Positions 15,607 to 23,727 of a stretch of DNA of 32,038 nt are shown here, piece after piece. Below the pieces are notes generated by a model. That model saw only the letters and a list, made by a program, of their open reading frames with translations, was not told the DNA's origin and did no database searches. Numbering within the stretch: the first letter of the stretch is position 1; every line of letters begins with the position of its first letter. The translations under genes and the position numbers were made by a program. The stretch covers positions 1 to 32,038 of the forward strand of contig JAZSKI010000003.1 of the NCBI GenBank assembly GCA_045534775.1, in the 5' to 3' direction. Source of the DNA: JAZOTK01 sp045534775 (lineage in GTDB: Bacteria > Bacillota > Clostridia > RUG12999).

Positions 15607-16869
15607 ATGGCACGAGAAGTTAAAAATAAGCGTTCTTGCTGTTTCTGTCTGAGAACAGAGGATGAAATCCTTGACGGAGTTTTATTACAGGGCCCCGATT
15701 GCTATATATGCAGTGACTGCGTAACAGACTTGAATGTTTATCTGGAACAGATTTATGAAAAGCAGGGCAAAGGCGGTAAACCGGGTATGGATAACTTGCC
15801 GAAGCCTATGGAAATAAAAGAAATCCTTGATGATTATGTTATCGGTCAGGAAAAGGCTAAAAGGGTGCTGTCCGTTGCGGTGTATAACCACTATAAACGC
15901 CTTTACGGACCGAAGACCAAAGAAGATGCGGAGCTGCAGAAATCCAACATTTTATTACTCGGTCCTACAGGTTCGGGAAAAACCTTGTTGGCACAGACTC
16001 TTGCTAAAATTTTAAATGTACCCTTTGCCATCTCAGATGCCACCTCCCTTACAGAAGCAGGCTATGTAGGCGAGGACGTTGAGAATATTCTTCTGAGACT
16101 CGTGCAGGCGGCGGATTATGACATCGAAGCGGCACAGAAGGGTATTATCTATATTGATGAGATAGATAAGATTACCAGAAGAAGCGAAAACCCCTCCATT
16201 ACCCGTGATGTAAGCGGCGAGGGCGTTCAGCAGGCACTTCTTAAAATTATTGAAGGTACGGTAGCCTCGGTTCCGCCACAGGGCGGCAGAAAGCATCCGC
16301 ATCAGGAGTTTATACAGTTTGATACCACAAACGTTCTCTTTATTTGCGGAGGCGCTTTTGACGGGCTTGAAAATATTATTCAAAACCGTATCGGCAAAAA
16401 AGCCCTGGGCTTTGAGGCTGAAACAGGCGAAAATGTGAAGATTTCAAAAGAAAATGCCTTTTTATATACAACACCTCAGGATTTGCTGAAATTCGGTTTA
16501 ATTCCCGAATTTATCGGCAGACTTCCTATGGTGACAGCTCTGGAATTACTTGACGAGCAGGCATTGATACGAATATTGACAGAACCTAAAAATGCCATTA
16601 CAAAACAGTACAAGCGTATGCTTGAGCTTGATGGGGTGGAATTGGAATTTGAAAAGGAAGCCCTTTTGGAAATTGCAAAGGAAGCCATTGCAAAGAAAAC
16701 CGGAGCAAGAGGACTTCGTGCAATTATTGAAGAGGTAATGCTTGAAACTATGTTCACAGTTCCGTCCGATGATACAGTAGAAAAATGTATTATTACATTG
16801 GATTCGGTGAAAAACCGTGCAATGCCAAAGTTGATAAAAAAAGCAGAAGAACTGCCTTTGGCAGAATAA
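15607..16869 (+). CDS. clpX: Clp protease ATP-binding subunit ClpX
   Basis: The 420-residue AAA+ unfoldase hands substrates to ClpP. The N-terminal zinc-binding domain has Cys11/Cys14 and Cys35/Cys38. Walker A is GPTGSGKT at about 119-126 and Walker B is IIYIDEIDKI. The sensor region includes a GGAFDGLENII stretch, and the ClpP-docking IGF-type loop is probably at KKALGFEAE. The start at 15607 is nine bases after AAAGG; an earlier ATG in another frame is ignored. lon, a frequent next gene in Firmicutes, is absent here; a terminator follows. Confidence 0.97.
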   Translation: MAREVKNKRSCCFCLRTEDEILDGVLLQGPDCYICSDCVTDLNVYLEQIYEKQGKGGKPGMDNLPKPMEIKEILDDYVIGQEKAKRVLSVAVYNHYKRLYGPKTKEDAELQKSNILLLGPTGSGKTLLAQTLAKILNVPFAISDATSLTEAGYVGEDVENILLRLVQAADYDIEAAQKGIIYIDEIDKITRRSENPSITRDVSGEGVQQALLKIIEGTVASVPPQGGRKHPHQEFIQFDTTNVLFICGGAFDGLENIIQNRIGKKALGFEAETGENVKISKENAFLYTTPQDLLKFGLIPEFIGRLPMVTALELLDEQALIRILTEPKNAITKQYKRMLELDGVELEFEKEALLEIAKEAIAKKTGARGLRAIIEEVMLETMFTVPSDDTVEKCIITLDSVKNRAMPKLIKKAEELPLAE

Positions 16870-16905
16870 TTAAACAGTATACAATATATAAATTCAACGG
16901 CGTTT

Positions 16906-16954
16906 AAATATCCTGTGCCAGCTTTCTGAGTCACGGGATATTTCTTTTCTTTTT
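16906..16954 (+). terminator. Terminator after clpX
   Basis: A 12-bp stem AAATATCCTGTG/CACGGGATATTT (one G-T pair) has a 14-base loop and is followed by a T-rich tract. Confidence 0.75.
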
Positions 16955-17046
16955 CCGTATCATACCTGCAACGGCTTTTTGGGCGGCAGAAGGAGTATAC
17001 TGTTCAAATTAAATTATTATATTTATAAAAAATATCCTGCAGGGTA

Positions 17047-17075
17047 TTGACATTTTTGCTTTTTTTGTATACAAT
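17047..17075 (+). promoter_or_regulatory. Sigma-A promoter of the dehydrogenase-rex operon
   Basis: TTGACA (17047-17052) and TACAAT (17070-17075) are 17 bases apart, 45 bases before the start codon. Confidence 0.8.
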
Positions 17076-17078
17076 ATA

Positions 17079-17094
17079 TGTTAAGGGTTTAACA
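17079..17094. promoter_or_regulatory. Rex operator
   Basis: TGTTAA-N4-TTAACA is a perfect dyad matching the core of the known Rex consensus (TTGTTAA-N4-TTAACAA). It starts four bases after the -10 box, where bound Rex would block transcription. The operon encodes Rex itself, so this implies autoregulation by the NADH/NAD ratio. Confidence 0.75.
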
Positions 17095-17119
17095 ATCATA
17101 TTATGAAAGGATGAGTATA

Positions 17120-18280
17120 ATGAATGAAGCAATAAAGAATGCAACCGAAAAGTTTGCAATATTATTGGAAAAACAGCTTGAAAGAAATGAAAAAATAAAG
17201 GCAACCAAGGAATTTACCGATTACAGCAAGTTAGACAAGCTTATTATAGGTGTTGTAGGCGGTGACGGCATCGGTCCTGCCATTACGGCAGAAGCACATC
17301 GTGTGTTGGAATATCTTTTAGCTGATAAGGTAGCTGAAGGTAAAATAGAGTTCCGTGTAATTGACGGGCTTACAATCGAAAACCGTGCTAAGGTGATGAA
17401 AGCTATTCCCGATGATGTTCTGGCGGAAATGAAAGAATGTCACGTACTGCTTAAGGGTCCTACAACGACACCCCGTGCAGGCGACAAATGGCCTAACATT
17501 GAAAGCGCCAATGTTGCTATGCGTAAGGAGCTTGACCTTTTTGCCAATATAAGACCCGTAAAGGTTCCCGAGCAGGGTATTGACTGGACCTTCTACCGCG
17601 AAAACTCCGAAGGTAGCTATGCTTTGGGAAGTGACGGTATACATATTACAGACGAAATAGCTTTTGATTTCTGCGTAACCACAACAGAAGGTACCTACAG
17701 AATAGCAAAAGCGGCTTTTGAATATGCTAAAAAGACAGGTAAAACCAGAGTAACAGCAGTTACTAAGGCTAATGTTGTTAAAACTACAGACGGAAAATTC
17801 CTTAACATCTGTCAGGAGGTTGCAAAGGATTATCCCGAAATTCAGTTTGATGACTGGTATATTGATATAATGACAGCAAAATTGGTTGATGAGAAGAGAA
17901 GAAAAGATTTCCAGGTTCTTATTCTGCCTAATCTCTATGGTGATATTCTTACAGACGAAGCCGCAGAATTCCAGGGAGGCGTAGGTACGGCAGGAAGTGC
18001 TAACCTCGGTAAAAGATATGCTATGTTTGAGGCTATTCACGGTTCCGCACCGCGTATGGTTGAAGAGGGCAGAGCCCAGTATGCAGACCCCTGCAGTATG
18101 CTGAGAGCTTGTGTAATGCTTCTTGAGCATATCGGCGAGGTTGAAATTTCAAGGAAGCTTGAAAAAGCTCTTGATATTTGTATGTACACCGAGAGAAAGC
18201 TTGTTATGACGGGTAGAGATACAGGCGCTACAAGCCGTGAGTTTGGTGATTATGTGCTTGAAACTATGAAAAAACAATAG
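17120..18280 (+). CDS. NAD(P)-dependent isocitrate/isopropylmalate-type dehydrogenase
   Basis: The second ATG (17120) is chosen because AAAGG lies nine bases upstream of it but abuts the earlier ATG at 17111; this gives 386 residues. The family decarboxylates 2-hydroxy acids such as isocitrate using NAD(P) and a divalent metal. Motifs seen are VGGDGIGPAI near the N-terminus, FANIRPVK, ENSEGSYA, and the signature NLYGDILTDEAAEFQGGVGT with its metal-binding Asp residues, followed by AMFEAIHGSAPR. An N-terminal extension of about 40 residues precedes the usual start. Substrate cannot be fixed from sequence; no leu genes are adjacent, so isocitrate (glutamate synthesis) is more likely than isopropylmalate. 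Control by Rex fits an NAD-linked enzyme. Confidence 0.85.
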   Translation: MNEAIKNATEKFAILLEKQLERNEKIKATKEFTDYSKLDKLIIGVVGGDGIGPAITAEAHRVLEYLLADKVAEGKIEFRVIDGLTIENRAKVMKAIPDDVLAEMKECHVLLKGPTTTPRAGDKWPNIESANVAMRKELDLFANIRPVKVPEQGIDWTFYRENSEGSYALGSDGIHITDEIAFDFCVTTTEGTYRIAKAAFEYAKKTGKTRVTAVTKANVVKTTDGKFLNICQEVAKDYPEIQFDDWYIDIMTAKLVDEKRRKDFQVLILPNLYGDILTDEAAEFQGGVGTAGSANLGKRYAMFEAIHGSAPRMVEEGRAQYADPCSMLRACVMLLEHIGEVEISRKLEKALDICMYTERKLVMTGRDTGATSREFGDYVLETMKKQ

Positions 18281-18299
18281 TTGAAGGGATGAAGGTGTA

Positions 18300-18938
18300 G
18301 TGGATATAAAACCTGTGTCCGGAGTAGTCATAAGACGACTGCCCCGATATTACAGATACCTCGGTGAGCTTCTTGCAAGCGGAATTACGAGGATTTCTTC
18401 TAAAGAGCTTTCGTCAAAAATGAGGGTAACAGCATCACAAATCAGACAGGATTTGAACTGCTTCGGCGGGTTCGGACAGCAGGGCTATGGCTATAACGTA
18501 GAGCATTTGCATACGGAAATAGGGAAAATCTTAGGTATCGACGGCGGAAGAACTATGATAATCGTAGGTGTCGGCAACCTGGGCAAGGCTATAGCAGGTT
18601 ACGGTAGCTTTAAAAGAAGAGGTTTTGCCCTGAAGGGTATGTTTGATGTTGATGAAAAGTTAATCGGAACAAAAGTCGAAGGCATCGAGATTATGGGTAG
18701 CGATAAGATGAAAGAGTTTGTCCGTAAGAATAAAATTGATATAGCGGTGCTGACAATCCCCAAAGGCTGTGCACAGGAAACAGCAGATGTTTTGATTGAA
18801 GCAGGTATTAAAGGTATATGGAATTTTACCCATAAAGAGCTGACAGCACCCGAATCGGTTGCACTTGAAAATGTCCACATGTCCGACAGTCTTATGACAT
18901 TATCGTGTAAAATCGGACGGGTAACATCAGAAAATTAA
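18300..18938 (+). CDS. rex: Redox-sensing transcriptional repressor Rex
   Basis: The 212-residue protein starts with GTG at 18300, preceded by GAAGGTG. Its N-terminal winged helix (about 8-75) includes ISSKELSSKMRVTASQIRQD and FGGFGQQGYGYNV. A Rossmann domain binds NAD(H) through IIVGVGNLGKAIAGY, and a C-terminal swapped helix carries the conserved Asn/Phe stretch GIWNFTHKEL. Rex leaves DNA when NADH is high, which releases fermentation genes. It is 19 bases after the dehydrogenase and shares its promoter, which carries a Rex dyad. Confidence 0.96.
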   Translation: MDIKPVSGVVIRRLPRYYRYLGELLASGITRISSKELSSKMRVTASQIRQDLNCFGGFGQQGYGYNVEHLHTEIGKILGIDGGRTMIIVGVGNLGKAIAGYGSFKRRGFALKGMFDVDEKLIGTKVEGIEIMGSDKMKEFVRKNKIDIAVLTIPKGCAQETADVLIEAGIKGIWNFTHKELTAPESVALENVHMSDSLMTLSCKIGRVTSEN

Positions 18939-18950
18939 ATATAAAACAAG

Positions 18951-18994
18951 AAAACAGCAATGTCACCCGGGGGGCGGCATTGCTTGTTTTTATA
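18951..18994 (+). terminator. Terminator after rex
   Basis: GCAATG/CATTGC stem extended by AAAACA/TTGTTTT (one bulge), with a G-rich loop, ending in a T-run. Confidence 0.75.
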
Positions 18995-19030
18995 AAACAC
19001 AAATTCTTTTAGAATATTTTTAAAAAAGTG

Positions 19031-19059
19031 TTGACAAAAACAAAAAGTTGTGATATAAT
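19031..19059 (+). promoter_or_regulatory. Promoter of tRNA-Ser
   Basis: TTGACA (19031-19036), 17 bases, TATAAT (19054-19059): a perfect consensus promoter. Confidence 0.85.
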
Positions 19060-19072
19060 GTATAAGTCGCGT

Positions 19073-19159
19073 GGAGAGATGTCCGAGTGGTTTAAGGAGC
19101 TAGTCTTGAAAACTAGTGATGCGAAAGCACCCAGAGTTCGAATCTCTGTCTCTCCGCCA
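19073..19159 (+). tRNA. tRNA-Ser, anticodon TGA
   Basis: Acceptor GGAGAGA pairs with TCTCTCC, followed by the G discriminator and encoded CCA. The anticodon stem CTAGT/ACTAG surrounds loop CTTGAAA with TGA at 19107-19109. A long variable arm (GATGCGAAAGCACC) identifies the class II serine tRNA. The T arm is AGAG-TTCGAAT-CTCT. The overlapping 62-codon ORF is not a gene. Confidence 0.97.
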
Positions 19160-19160
19160 A

Positions 19161-19188
19161 AAATCCTCGTTCGCCGGAACGGGGATTT
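19161..19188 (+). terminator. Hairpin after tRNA-Ser
   Basis: A 12-bp stem AAATCCTCGTTC/GAACGGGGATTT (one G-T pair) has a GCCG loop. The T-run is short. Confidence 0.6.
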
Positions 19189-19356
19189 TACCTATTCACT
19201 ATTCACTATTCCATAAAAACGAATGGGGATTTTGAAGTGATAAGTAACAGTAAAAAGAAAAGGAAATTTTACTTACGCAAAAAAATATTGAATTAATAAT
19301 CAATTTGCGCTGTATCAAATTTCAGTTGACCAATATAAATTTTATCTCTACCACCA

Positions 19357-19395
19357 AAAAAGAGGCTGTGACAATGCCGTGTCACAGCCCCTTTT
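19357..19395 (-). terminator. Terminator of the capA-sel1-pgi operon
   Basis: A 10-bp stem GGCTGTGACA/TGTCACAGCC (19364-19373 and 19380-19389) is followed on the minus strand by T6 (plus-strand A-run at 19356-19361). Confidence 0.8.
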
Positions 19396-19399
19396 GATA

Positions 19400-20743
19400 T
19401 TAAAGCAAATCGCTTAATTTTTCTTCTAATTCTTCTTTGAATTTCTTATCAGCACCGGGTTTATCAAGGAGGGCAAACATATTCTTTTTATAAGCCTCAA
19501 CACCGGGCTGGTTAAAGGGATTAACTCCCAGAATATATCCGCTGATACCGCAAGCCTTTTCAAAGAAATATATCATATAACCAAAGTTATAAGCATCAAG
19601 CTTCGGAATATTTACTATAATATTGGGAACACCACCGTCGGTATGTGCGGCAAGAGTACCTAAAAAGGCTTTTTTGTTAACGCTGTCGAGAGTTTTTCCC
19701 GCAAGGAAATTAAGACCGTCAACATTTTCTGCATCTTCTTCTATAACAATATCCTTTTCGGGAGTCTTCACATTAAGGACGGTTTCAAAAATATTTCTTC
19801 TGCCTTCCTGAATATACTGACCCATAGAGTGAAGGTCTGTTGAGAAATCAACAGCGGCAGGGAAGATACCTTTATTATCTTTGCCCTCACTTTCGCCGAA
19901 AAGCTGTTTGAACCACTCGGCAAAATAATGAAGCTTAGGCTCGTAATCTACGACGATTTCTGTGGTTTTACCTTTGTTATAAAGAATATTTCTGCAAGCG
20001 GCATAGGTGTAACAGGAATTTTCCTTTGACAGGTCCTTTAACTCATCATAAGCATCTAAAGCGCCCTGCATCATAGCATCTGTATCAATACCCGAAACGG
20101 CAATGGGAAGTAATCCCACAGCTGTAAAAATACTGTATCTGCCGCCGACATCGTCAGGGACAACAAAGGTTTCCATACCTTCGCTGTCAGCGAGTCCTTT
20201 TAACGCACCCCTTGCTTTATCGGTGGTAACATAAGTACGTCCGGTTGCTTCTTCCTTACCGAATTTTTCTTCAAGCAGTTTTCTGAGAAGTCTGAAAGCA
20301 ATGGCAGGCTCGGTGGTAGTACCCGATTTTGAAATTACGTTAATTGAGAATTTCTTATCTTTGAGATAATCCAACAGCTCGGATAAATAGGTGGAGCTTA
20401 TGGAATTACCTGCATAAAGAATCTGAGGAGTGTTTTTGCCGGCAGAAAGGTTATAGAAATTACTGCTCAGAGCTTCAATAGCCGCTCTTGCACCAAGATA
20501 CGAGCCGCCGATACCGATAACCACCAATACCTCGGAATCTTCGCAAATTTTCTTGGCAGCAGCCTTGATACGAGCATATTCTTCCTTGTCATAGTTTTTA
20601 GGAAGCTCAACCCAACCTAAGAAATCATTACCTTCGCCTGTGCCATCGTGAAGCATCTTATGTGCCGCTTCAACGGCATACCAAAGTTTATCAACCTCAC
20701 AAGAGAATACGGCTCTGCTGTAATCAATGTTGATTTTTTTCAT
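19400..20743 (-). CDS. pgi: Glucose-6-phosphate isomerase
   Basis: The 447-residue enzyme interconverts glucose-6-phosphate and fructose-6-phosphate. Family signatures are GIGGSYLGARAAIEAL in the N-terminal half, the phosphate-binding SKSGTTTEPAIAFR, VPDDVGGRYSIFTAVGLLP, and a C-terminal GYILGVNPFNQPGVEAYK containing the conserved Pro-Gly. The length is that of the shorter bacterial form (about 450). AAGGGG precedes the ATG. It is the last gene of a minus-strand operon, 21 bases after the Sel1-repeat gene. Confidence 0.97.
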   Translation of the reverse strand: MKKINIDYSRAVFSCEVDKLWYAVEAAHKMLHDGTGEGNDFLGWVELPKNYDKEEYARIKAAAKKICEDSEVLVVIGIGGSYLGARAAIEALSSNFYNLSAGKNTPQILYAGNSISSTYLSELLDYLKDKKFSINVISKSGTTTEPAIAFRLLRKLLEEKFGKEEATGRTYVTTDKARGALKGLADSEGMETFVVPDDVGGRYSIFTAVGLLPIAVSGIDTDAMMQGALDAYDELKDLSKENSCYTYAACRNILYNKGKTTEIVVDYEPKLHYFAEWFKQLFGESEGKDNKGIFPAAVDFSTDLHSMGQYIQEGRRNIFETVLNVKTPEKDIVIEEDAENVDGLNFLAGKTLDSVNKKAFLGTLAAHTDGGVPNIIVNIPKLDAYNFGYMIYFFEKACGISGYILGVNPFNQPGVEAYKKNMFALLDKPGADKKFKEELEEKLSDLL

Positions 20744-20764
20744 TTTAAAAACCCCTTTTATATT

Positions 20765-21607
20765 TTATTTTAATCTGTTGATTAATTTTTCTGCTTTTGA
20801 TTTTCTTCTAAACAGCCTGCGGCTGTCCGTATAACAAGCAGCAAGCTTTTTCGTTGCCGTTGCACTTTGAGCAGATGCCTGTTTATAATATTTTTCCGCA
20901 GTCCTGAGGGAGGTTTTGAAATAATAATCACCCAAAATCTCAGCTGATTTGCAGCTTCCGAGAGAGGCGGCGGAAGCGTATAATTTTACAGCATCCTCAC
21001 CGTTTTTTACCTTAATTTCCGCTAAAAGCTCAATCGCCTGTATGTGATTTAATTTTGCCGCACCGCTAAGCAGGTCCATAGCCCGGGCTGTATCTTTTTC
21101 AAGCAAATCCGCACCTATGGTATACATAGCGTGGGCGTTATAGTTAAGCAAATTATACAAATTTTTTCCGGCACTTTCGTTACCTTGATTTTTCGCTTGC
21201 TCATACCAAAAAACAGCTTTTATGTAATCGCCTTTTTTTCTGTAACGGGTAGCTACATTGTTCTGAGCCTTGTCGTACCCCTTCTCAGCCGCCATAAGAT
21301 ATAATTCAAAGGCTTTTTCAGCATCCGGACGGCATAAAATGCCTTCGGTATAAATGGTTGCCAATCTGAAAATGCTTTTATTATCTCCCGTATCGGCACA
21401 AGCCTTAAAATATGAAAGAGCTTTTTCAAAATCCTTTTTTACAATTTCGCCGTCACGGTAAATAATCGCCAGCTTGTACATAGCATCAAGGGACCCTGCA
21501 CCTGCGGCTTGTGTATATAGGTCTACAGCCGTTTCGTAGTTACATTTTACCCCTCTGCCGTACATATACTGTTCGGCAAGAGAAAACAAGCTTTCTGTTT
21601 CAGTCAT
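20765..21607 (-). CDS. Sel1-repeat protein
   Basis: The chosen start at 21607 (280 residues) is nine bases after AGGAGG; an ATG two codons earlier sits too close to it. The protein is made almost entirely of Sel1/TPR-like repeats of about 36 residues with the pattern A...Y..Aa..G...A...La..Y..G. Examples are YETAVDLYTQAAGAGSLDAM, EKALSYFKACADTGDNKSIF and EKAFELYLMAAEKGYDKAQN. Such repeats form helical superhelices for protein contacts. No signal peptide is visible, so it is presumably cytoplasmic. The partner is unknown. It sits 18 bases after the capA-like gene in the same operon. Confidence 0.85.
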   Translation of the reverse strand: MTETESLFSLAEQYMYGRGVKCNYETAVDLYTQAAGAGSLDAMYKLAIIYRDGEIVKKDFEKALSYFKACADTGDNKSIFRLATIYTEGILCRPDAEKAFELYLMAAEKGYDKAQNNVATRYRKKGDYIKAVFWYEQAKNQGNESAGKNLYNLLNYNAHAMYTIGADLLEKDTARAMDLLSGAAKLNHIQAIELLAEIKVKNGEDAVKLYASAASLGSCKSAEILGDYYFKTSLRTAEKYYKQASAQSATATKKLAACYTDSRRLFRRKSKAEKLINRLK

Positions 21608-21625
21608 CTGCATAAGCCTCCTGTT

Positions 21626-22750
21626 TTATTCTTGCGGTTTATAAAGCATTTCGTGACCGACAGACAGATATTTATTGTCGATGGTATCCTCAATAAGCTT
21701 GCAGATATAGTCATAATCAAACCCGTCTATACCGTGAAGAGCCGCCTTCTCGGGGCTGTAGTTGTCCCATAAATAAACGGTGTTTTTAGAGAAATTACTG
21801 CCATAATGGGTCACAAGCGGGATAAAGCCCAGTGCGGACAGCTCCGCATTACCGGGTACGCCCGTAAATTCAGCCTTAAGCATACCACCAAGCATTGTGC
21901 GTGCAACCTCCTGCGAAGAAATAAAGTTGCCGAGGGAATATGCAACGGGCATAAGCCTGCCATCGCTTCTGGTTAAGGTTTTTATGGGCTGAATTACATG
22001 GGGATGGTGACCTATAACCAAATCGGAATTACAATCAGCGGCAATCTGCGCATACATCGTCTGCTCGTCATTTTCCTCCATAGTGTATTCCTCGCCCCAA
22101 TGGAAAGAAACAATTAAAATATCACAACGACTGCGAAGGTCGGTAAGCTCCTGACGGATTATATCCTTCTTCATATAAGAGATGCTGTAGATGCTTTCGC
22201 CGCGTATGCCGCTGTTACTACCATAAGTATATGCGGCAAACCCAAAGGTGAGACCATTTTTTTCAATAACAGCGGTGCTGTCGTCATATACACCTATTAC
22301 CGAAACAGGCTTGTCCTGCCAATAAGCCGTAGTGTTGTTAACTCCCTCTGCCGCCGCATCATAAAAATGGTTGTTGGCGTGATTAATCACGTTGAACCCC
22401 ATTGAAATCAACTCGTCACCAAGCTCATAAGGCGAATTAAAGGAAGGATATGAGCTTATACCAAGCTCCTCACCGCCTATGGGAGTTTCCTGATTTATAA
22501 TATTAATGTCGGAGTCTATGTAATCACGGACATTTATGTAGGCATAGGAAAAATCATATCCGTCTCCGCCCGCATAAGCATTTGCCTGCTTATATATGGG
22601 CGAATGTATTAAATTATCGCCCACAGCCGTTAAAGTAACGGTCACAGGAGCAGGTTCGGGCGTTGTCGCAGGGGCTACAGCAGGCTCTGACCGATGACAT
22701 CCGCAACCGCTGAGCGTGAGTATTATAAATAAAATTAAAAGCTTTCTCAT
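21626..22750 (-). CDS. CapA/PgsA-type lipoprotein, metallophosphoesterase-like
   Basis: Starting at the ATG at 22750 (GAGGTG six bases upstream) the product has 374 residues. It opens as a lipoprotein: MRK, a hydrophobic stretch, and lipobox LSGC, with Cys near residue 16. A Pro/Thr-rich linker follows, then the CapA domain (a calcineurin-like fold related to poly-gamma-glutamate capsule synthesis). Motifs are TAVGDNLIHSP, NIINQETPIGG, GFNVINHANNHFYD, IVSFHWGEEY and VIGHHPHVIQPI, carrying the expected Asp, Asn and His metal ligands. No capB/capC genes are adjacent, so a capsule role is not supported; many stand-alone CapA lipoproteins in Clostridia have unknown substrates. First gene of the operon. 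Confidence 0.85.
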   Translation of the reverse strand: MRKLLILFIILTLSGCGCHRSEPAVAPATTPEPAPVTVTLTAVGDNLIHSPIYKQANAYAGGDGYDFSYAYINVRDYIDSDINIINQETPIGGEELGISSYPSFNSPYELGDELISMGFNVINHANNHFYDAAAEGVNNTTAYWQDKPVSVIGVYDDSTAVIEKNGLTFGFAAYTYGSNSGIRGESIYSISYMKKDIIRQELTDLRSRCDILIVSFHWGEEYTMEENDEQTMYAQIAADCNSDLVIGHHPHVIQPIKTLTRSDGRLMPVAYSLGNFISSQEVARTMLGGMLKAEFTGVPGNAELSALGFIPLVTHYGSNFSKNTVYLWDNYSPEKAALHGIDGFDYDYICKLIEDTIDNKYLSVGHEMLYKPQE

Positions 22751-22770
22751 AGCATTCACCTCTATTATAT

Positions 22771-22799
22771 ATTTTATCATAAATTTCATATTTAGTCAA
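22771..22799 (-). promoter_or_regulatory. Promoter of the capA-sel1-pgi operon
   Basis: On the minus strand TTGACT (22799-22794), 17 bases, TAAAAT (22776-22771). Confidence 0.7.
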
Positions 22800-22964
22800 T
22801 AGATAAAAGAACTTTCAATTTTCTGCATATATATAACGCCATAATTTAGTAAGTTTGTCAATACCGATTGAAGTATAACATACTTAAAAAATTAAATTTA
22901 TCTTAATTGAGTTATTAAAAATTGCCAAAAAATTTAAAAATTAAAAAAAAGACGCATAAAAGTA

Positions 22965-22993
22965 TTGACAGGATTAATAATATGTGGTATAAT
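22965..22993 (+). promoter_or_regulatory. Promoter of the tRNA-Leu/tRNA-fMet operon
   Basis: TTGACA (22965-22970), 17 bases, TATAAT (22988-22993). Confidence 0.85.
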
Positions 22994-23010
22994 GTTGTGG
23001 TAATGAGTAA

Positions 23011-23099
23011 GCTCGAGTGGCGGAACTGGCAGACGCACAGGACTTAAAATCCTGCGAGATTTAACCCTCGTACCGGTTCGATTCCGGTCTCGAGCACCA
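23011..23099 (+). tRNA. tRNA-Leu, anticodon TAA
   Basis: Acceptor GCTCGAG pairs with CTCGAGC, followed by A and encoded CCA. The anticodon stem CAGGA/TCCTG has loop CTTAAAA with anticodon TAA. A long variable arm (CGAGATTTAACCCTCG) marks class II. The T arm is ACCGG-TTCGATT-CCGGT. Confidence 0.97.
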
Positions 23100-23115
23100 T
23101 TTACCAATTCAATAT

Positions 23116-23192
<77 letters not shown>

Positions 23193-23196
23193 TTAA

Positions 23197-23237
23197 AAAA
23201 TCCTGTAATTATACTGATTACGGGATTTTGATTTTTT
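23197..23237 (+). terminator. Terminator of the tRNA operon
   Basis: A 13-bp stem AAAATCCTGTAAT/ATTACGGGATTTT (one G-T pair) has a 7-base loop followed by T7. It lies inside the element, so the element brings the terminator for the host tRNA operon. Confidence 0.85.
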
Positions 23238-23261
23238 TAAAGCCTTTTTCCAAAATAGCAG

Positions 23262-23285
23262 TTTGTCCTTTATTTGTCCTTTATT
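23262..23285. repeat. Candidate integrase arm sites, left
   Basis: Two tandem copies of TTTGTCCTTTA followed by TT. A 23-base block here is identical to 31856-31878 just after the integrase gene, in the same orientation. Paired short direct repeats near both ends are expected for arm-type sites of tyrosine integrases. Confidence 0.6.
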
Positions 23286-23328
23286 TTTTTGGAAAATTAT
23301 ATTCGCCGTAAATCCGCCCCGGTAAGAC

Positions 23329-23357
23329 TTGACAAAGGCGACGGATAATGGTATAAT
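23329..23357 (+). promoter_or_regulatory. Promoter of candidate small RNA 1
   Basis: TTGACA (23329-23334), 17 bases, TATAAT (23352-23357). No ORF with a ribosome binding site follows before the hairpin at 23403. Confidence 0.75.
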
Positions 23358-23363
23358 AAATAT

Positions 23364-23449
23364 ATAACATTCCTCATTTTTTTATACTCGTTCATTGCTT
23401 ACGCTCCTGCACGGTATCTGATATGCCGATGTGGGAGCAATTATTTTTT
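23364..23449 (+). ncRNA. Candidate small RNA 1
   Basis: The expected transcript is about 86 bases, from seven bases after the -10 box to a T-run at 23441-23449. It ends in a long imperfect hairpin (GCTCC at 23403-23407 with GGAGC at 23434-23438, inner pairs CAC/GTG, GG/CC, TAT/ATA) and then TTATTTTTT. An 18-codon ORF from about 23423 has no ribosome binding site and runs through the terminator. No known RNA family is recognised. Confidence 0.55.
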
Positions 23450-23453
23450 GTGC

Positions 23454-23482
23454 TTGACATATTCCGCCGCATATGGTAGAAT
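23454..23482 (+). promoter_or_regulatory. Promoter of candidate small RNA 2
   Basis: TTGACA (23454-23459), 17 bases, TAGAAT (23477-23482), starting five bases after the T-run of unit 1. Confidence 0.7.
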
Positions 23483-23488
23483 AAATCT

Positions 23489-23590
23489 ATAGGAACGTAG
23501 AATGAATTTATGTTCTTTATTTCTTTATCAACGTTATAAGCTCATTTGCTCCGCTGTTGCTTCAAGCTCAGACGGAGCATAAGCCTTTTT
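23489..23590 (+). ncRNA. Candidate small RNA 2 (or 26-codon mRNA)
   Basis: The expected transcript is about 102 bases, ending in TGCTCCG/CGGAGCA (23547-23553 and 23573-23579), extended by GCT/AGC, then T5. The stem core is close to that of unit 1 (GCTCC/GGAGC). An ATG at 23502, with AGGAA at about 23491-23495, opens a 26-codon ORF whose end lies within the hairpin, so a micropeptide cannot be excluded. Confidence 0.5.
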
Positions 23591-23692
23591 ATGGGCATAT
23601 CGTTTATTTGTTCAAAATTGCCCTTATTTCGGATTTTGTATTTAAGACATAACCGAATATAGCTTAATAAGGCTACGTTTGCAGAATAAAGC

Positions 23693-23721
23693 TTGACAAC
23701 GTGCAAGGGATATGATAAAAT
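23693..23721 (+). promoter_or_regulatory. Promoter of candidate small RNA 3
   Basis: TTGACA (23693-23698), 17 bases, TAAAAT (23716-23721). Confidence 0.7.
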
Positions 23722-23727
23722 ATAATT

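Noticed and set aside
17318..18130. 270-codon minus-strand ORF inside the dehydrogenase gene
   Set aside because: Antisense to a gene with clear family motifs; Cys/Ser/Phe-rich shadow composition.
19028..19216. 62-codon ORF over the tRNA-Ser gene
   Set aside because: The segment folds into a complete tRNA with CCA; the ORF is accidental and spans the promoter and terminator.
19275..19308. Inverted repeat CGCAAA...ATTGA/TCAAT...TTGCG before the pgi terminator
   Set aside because: Bulged, without T-run, and no gene on either side needs it; recorded only.
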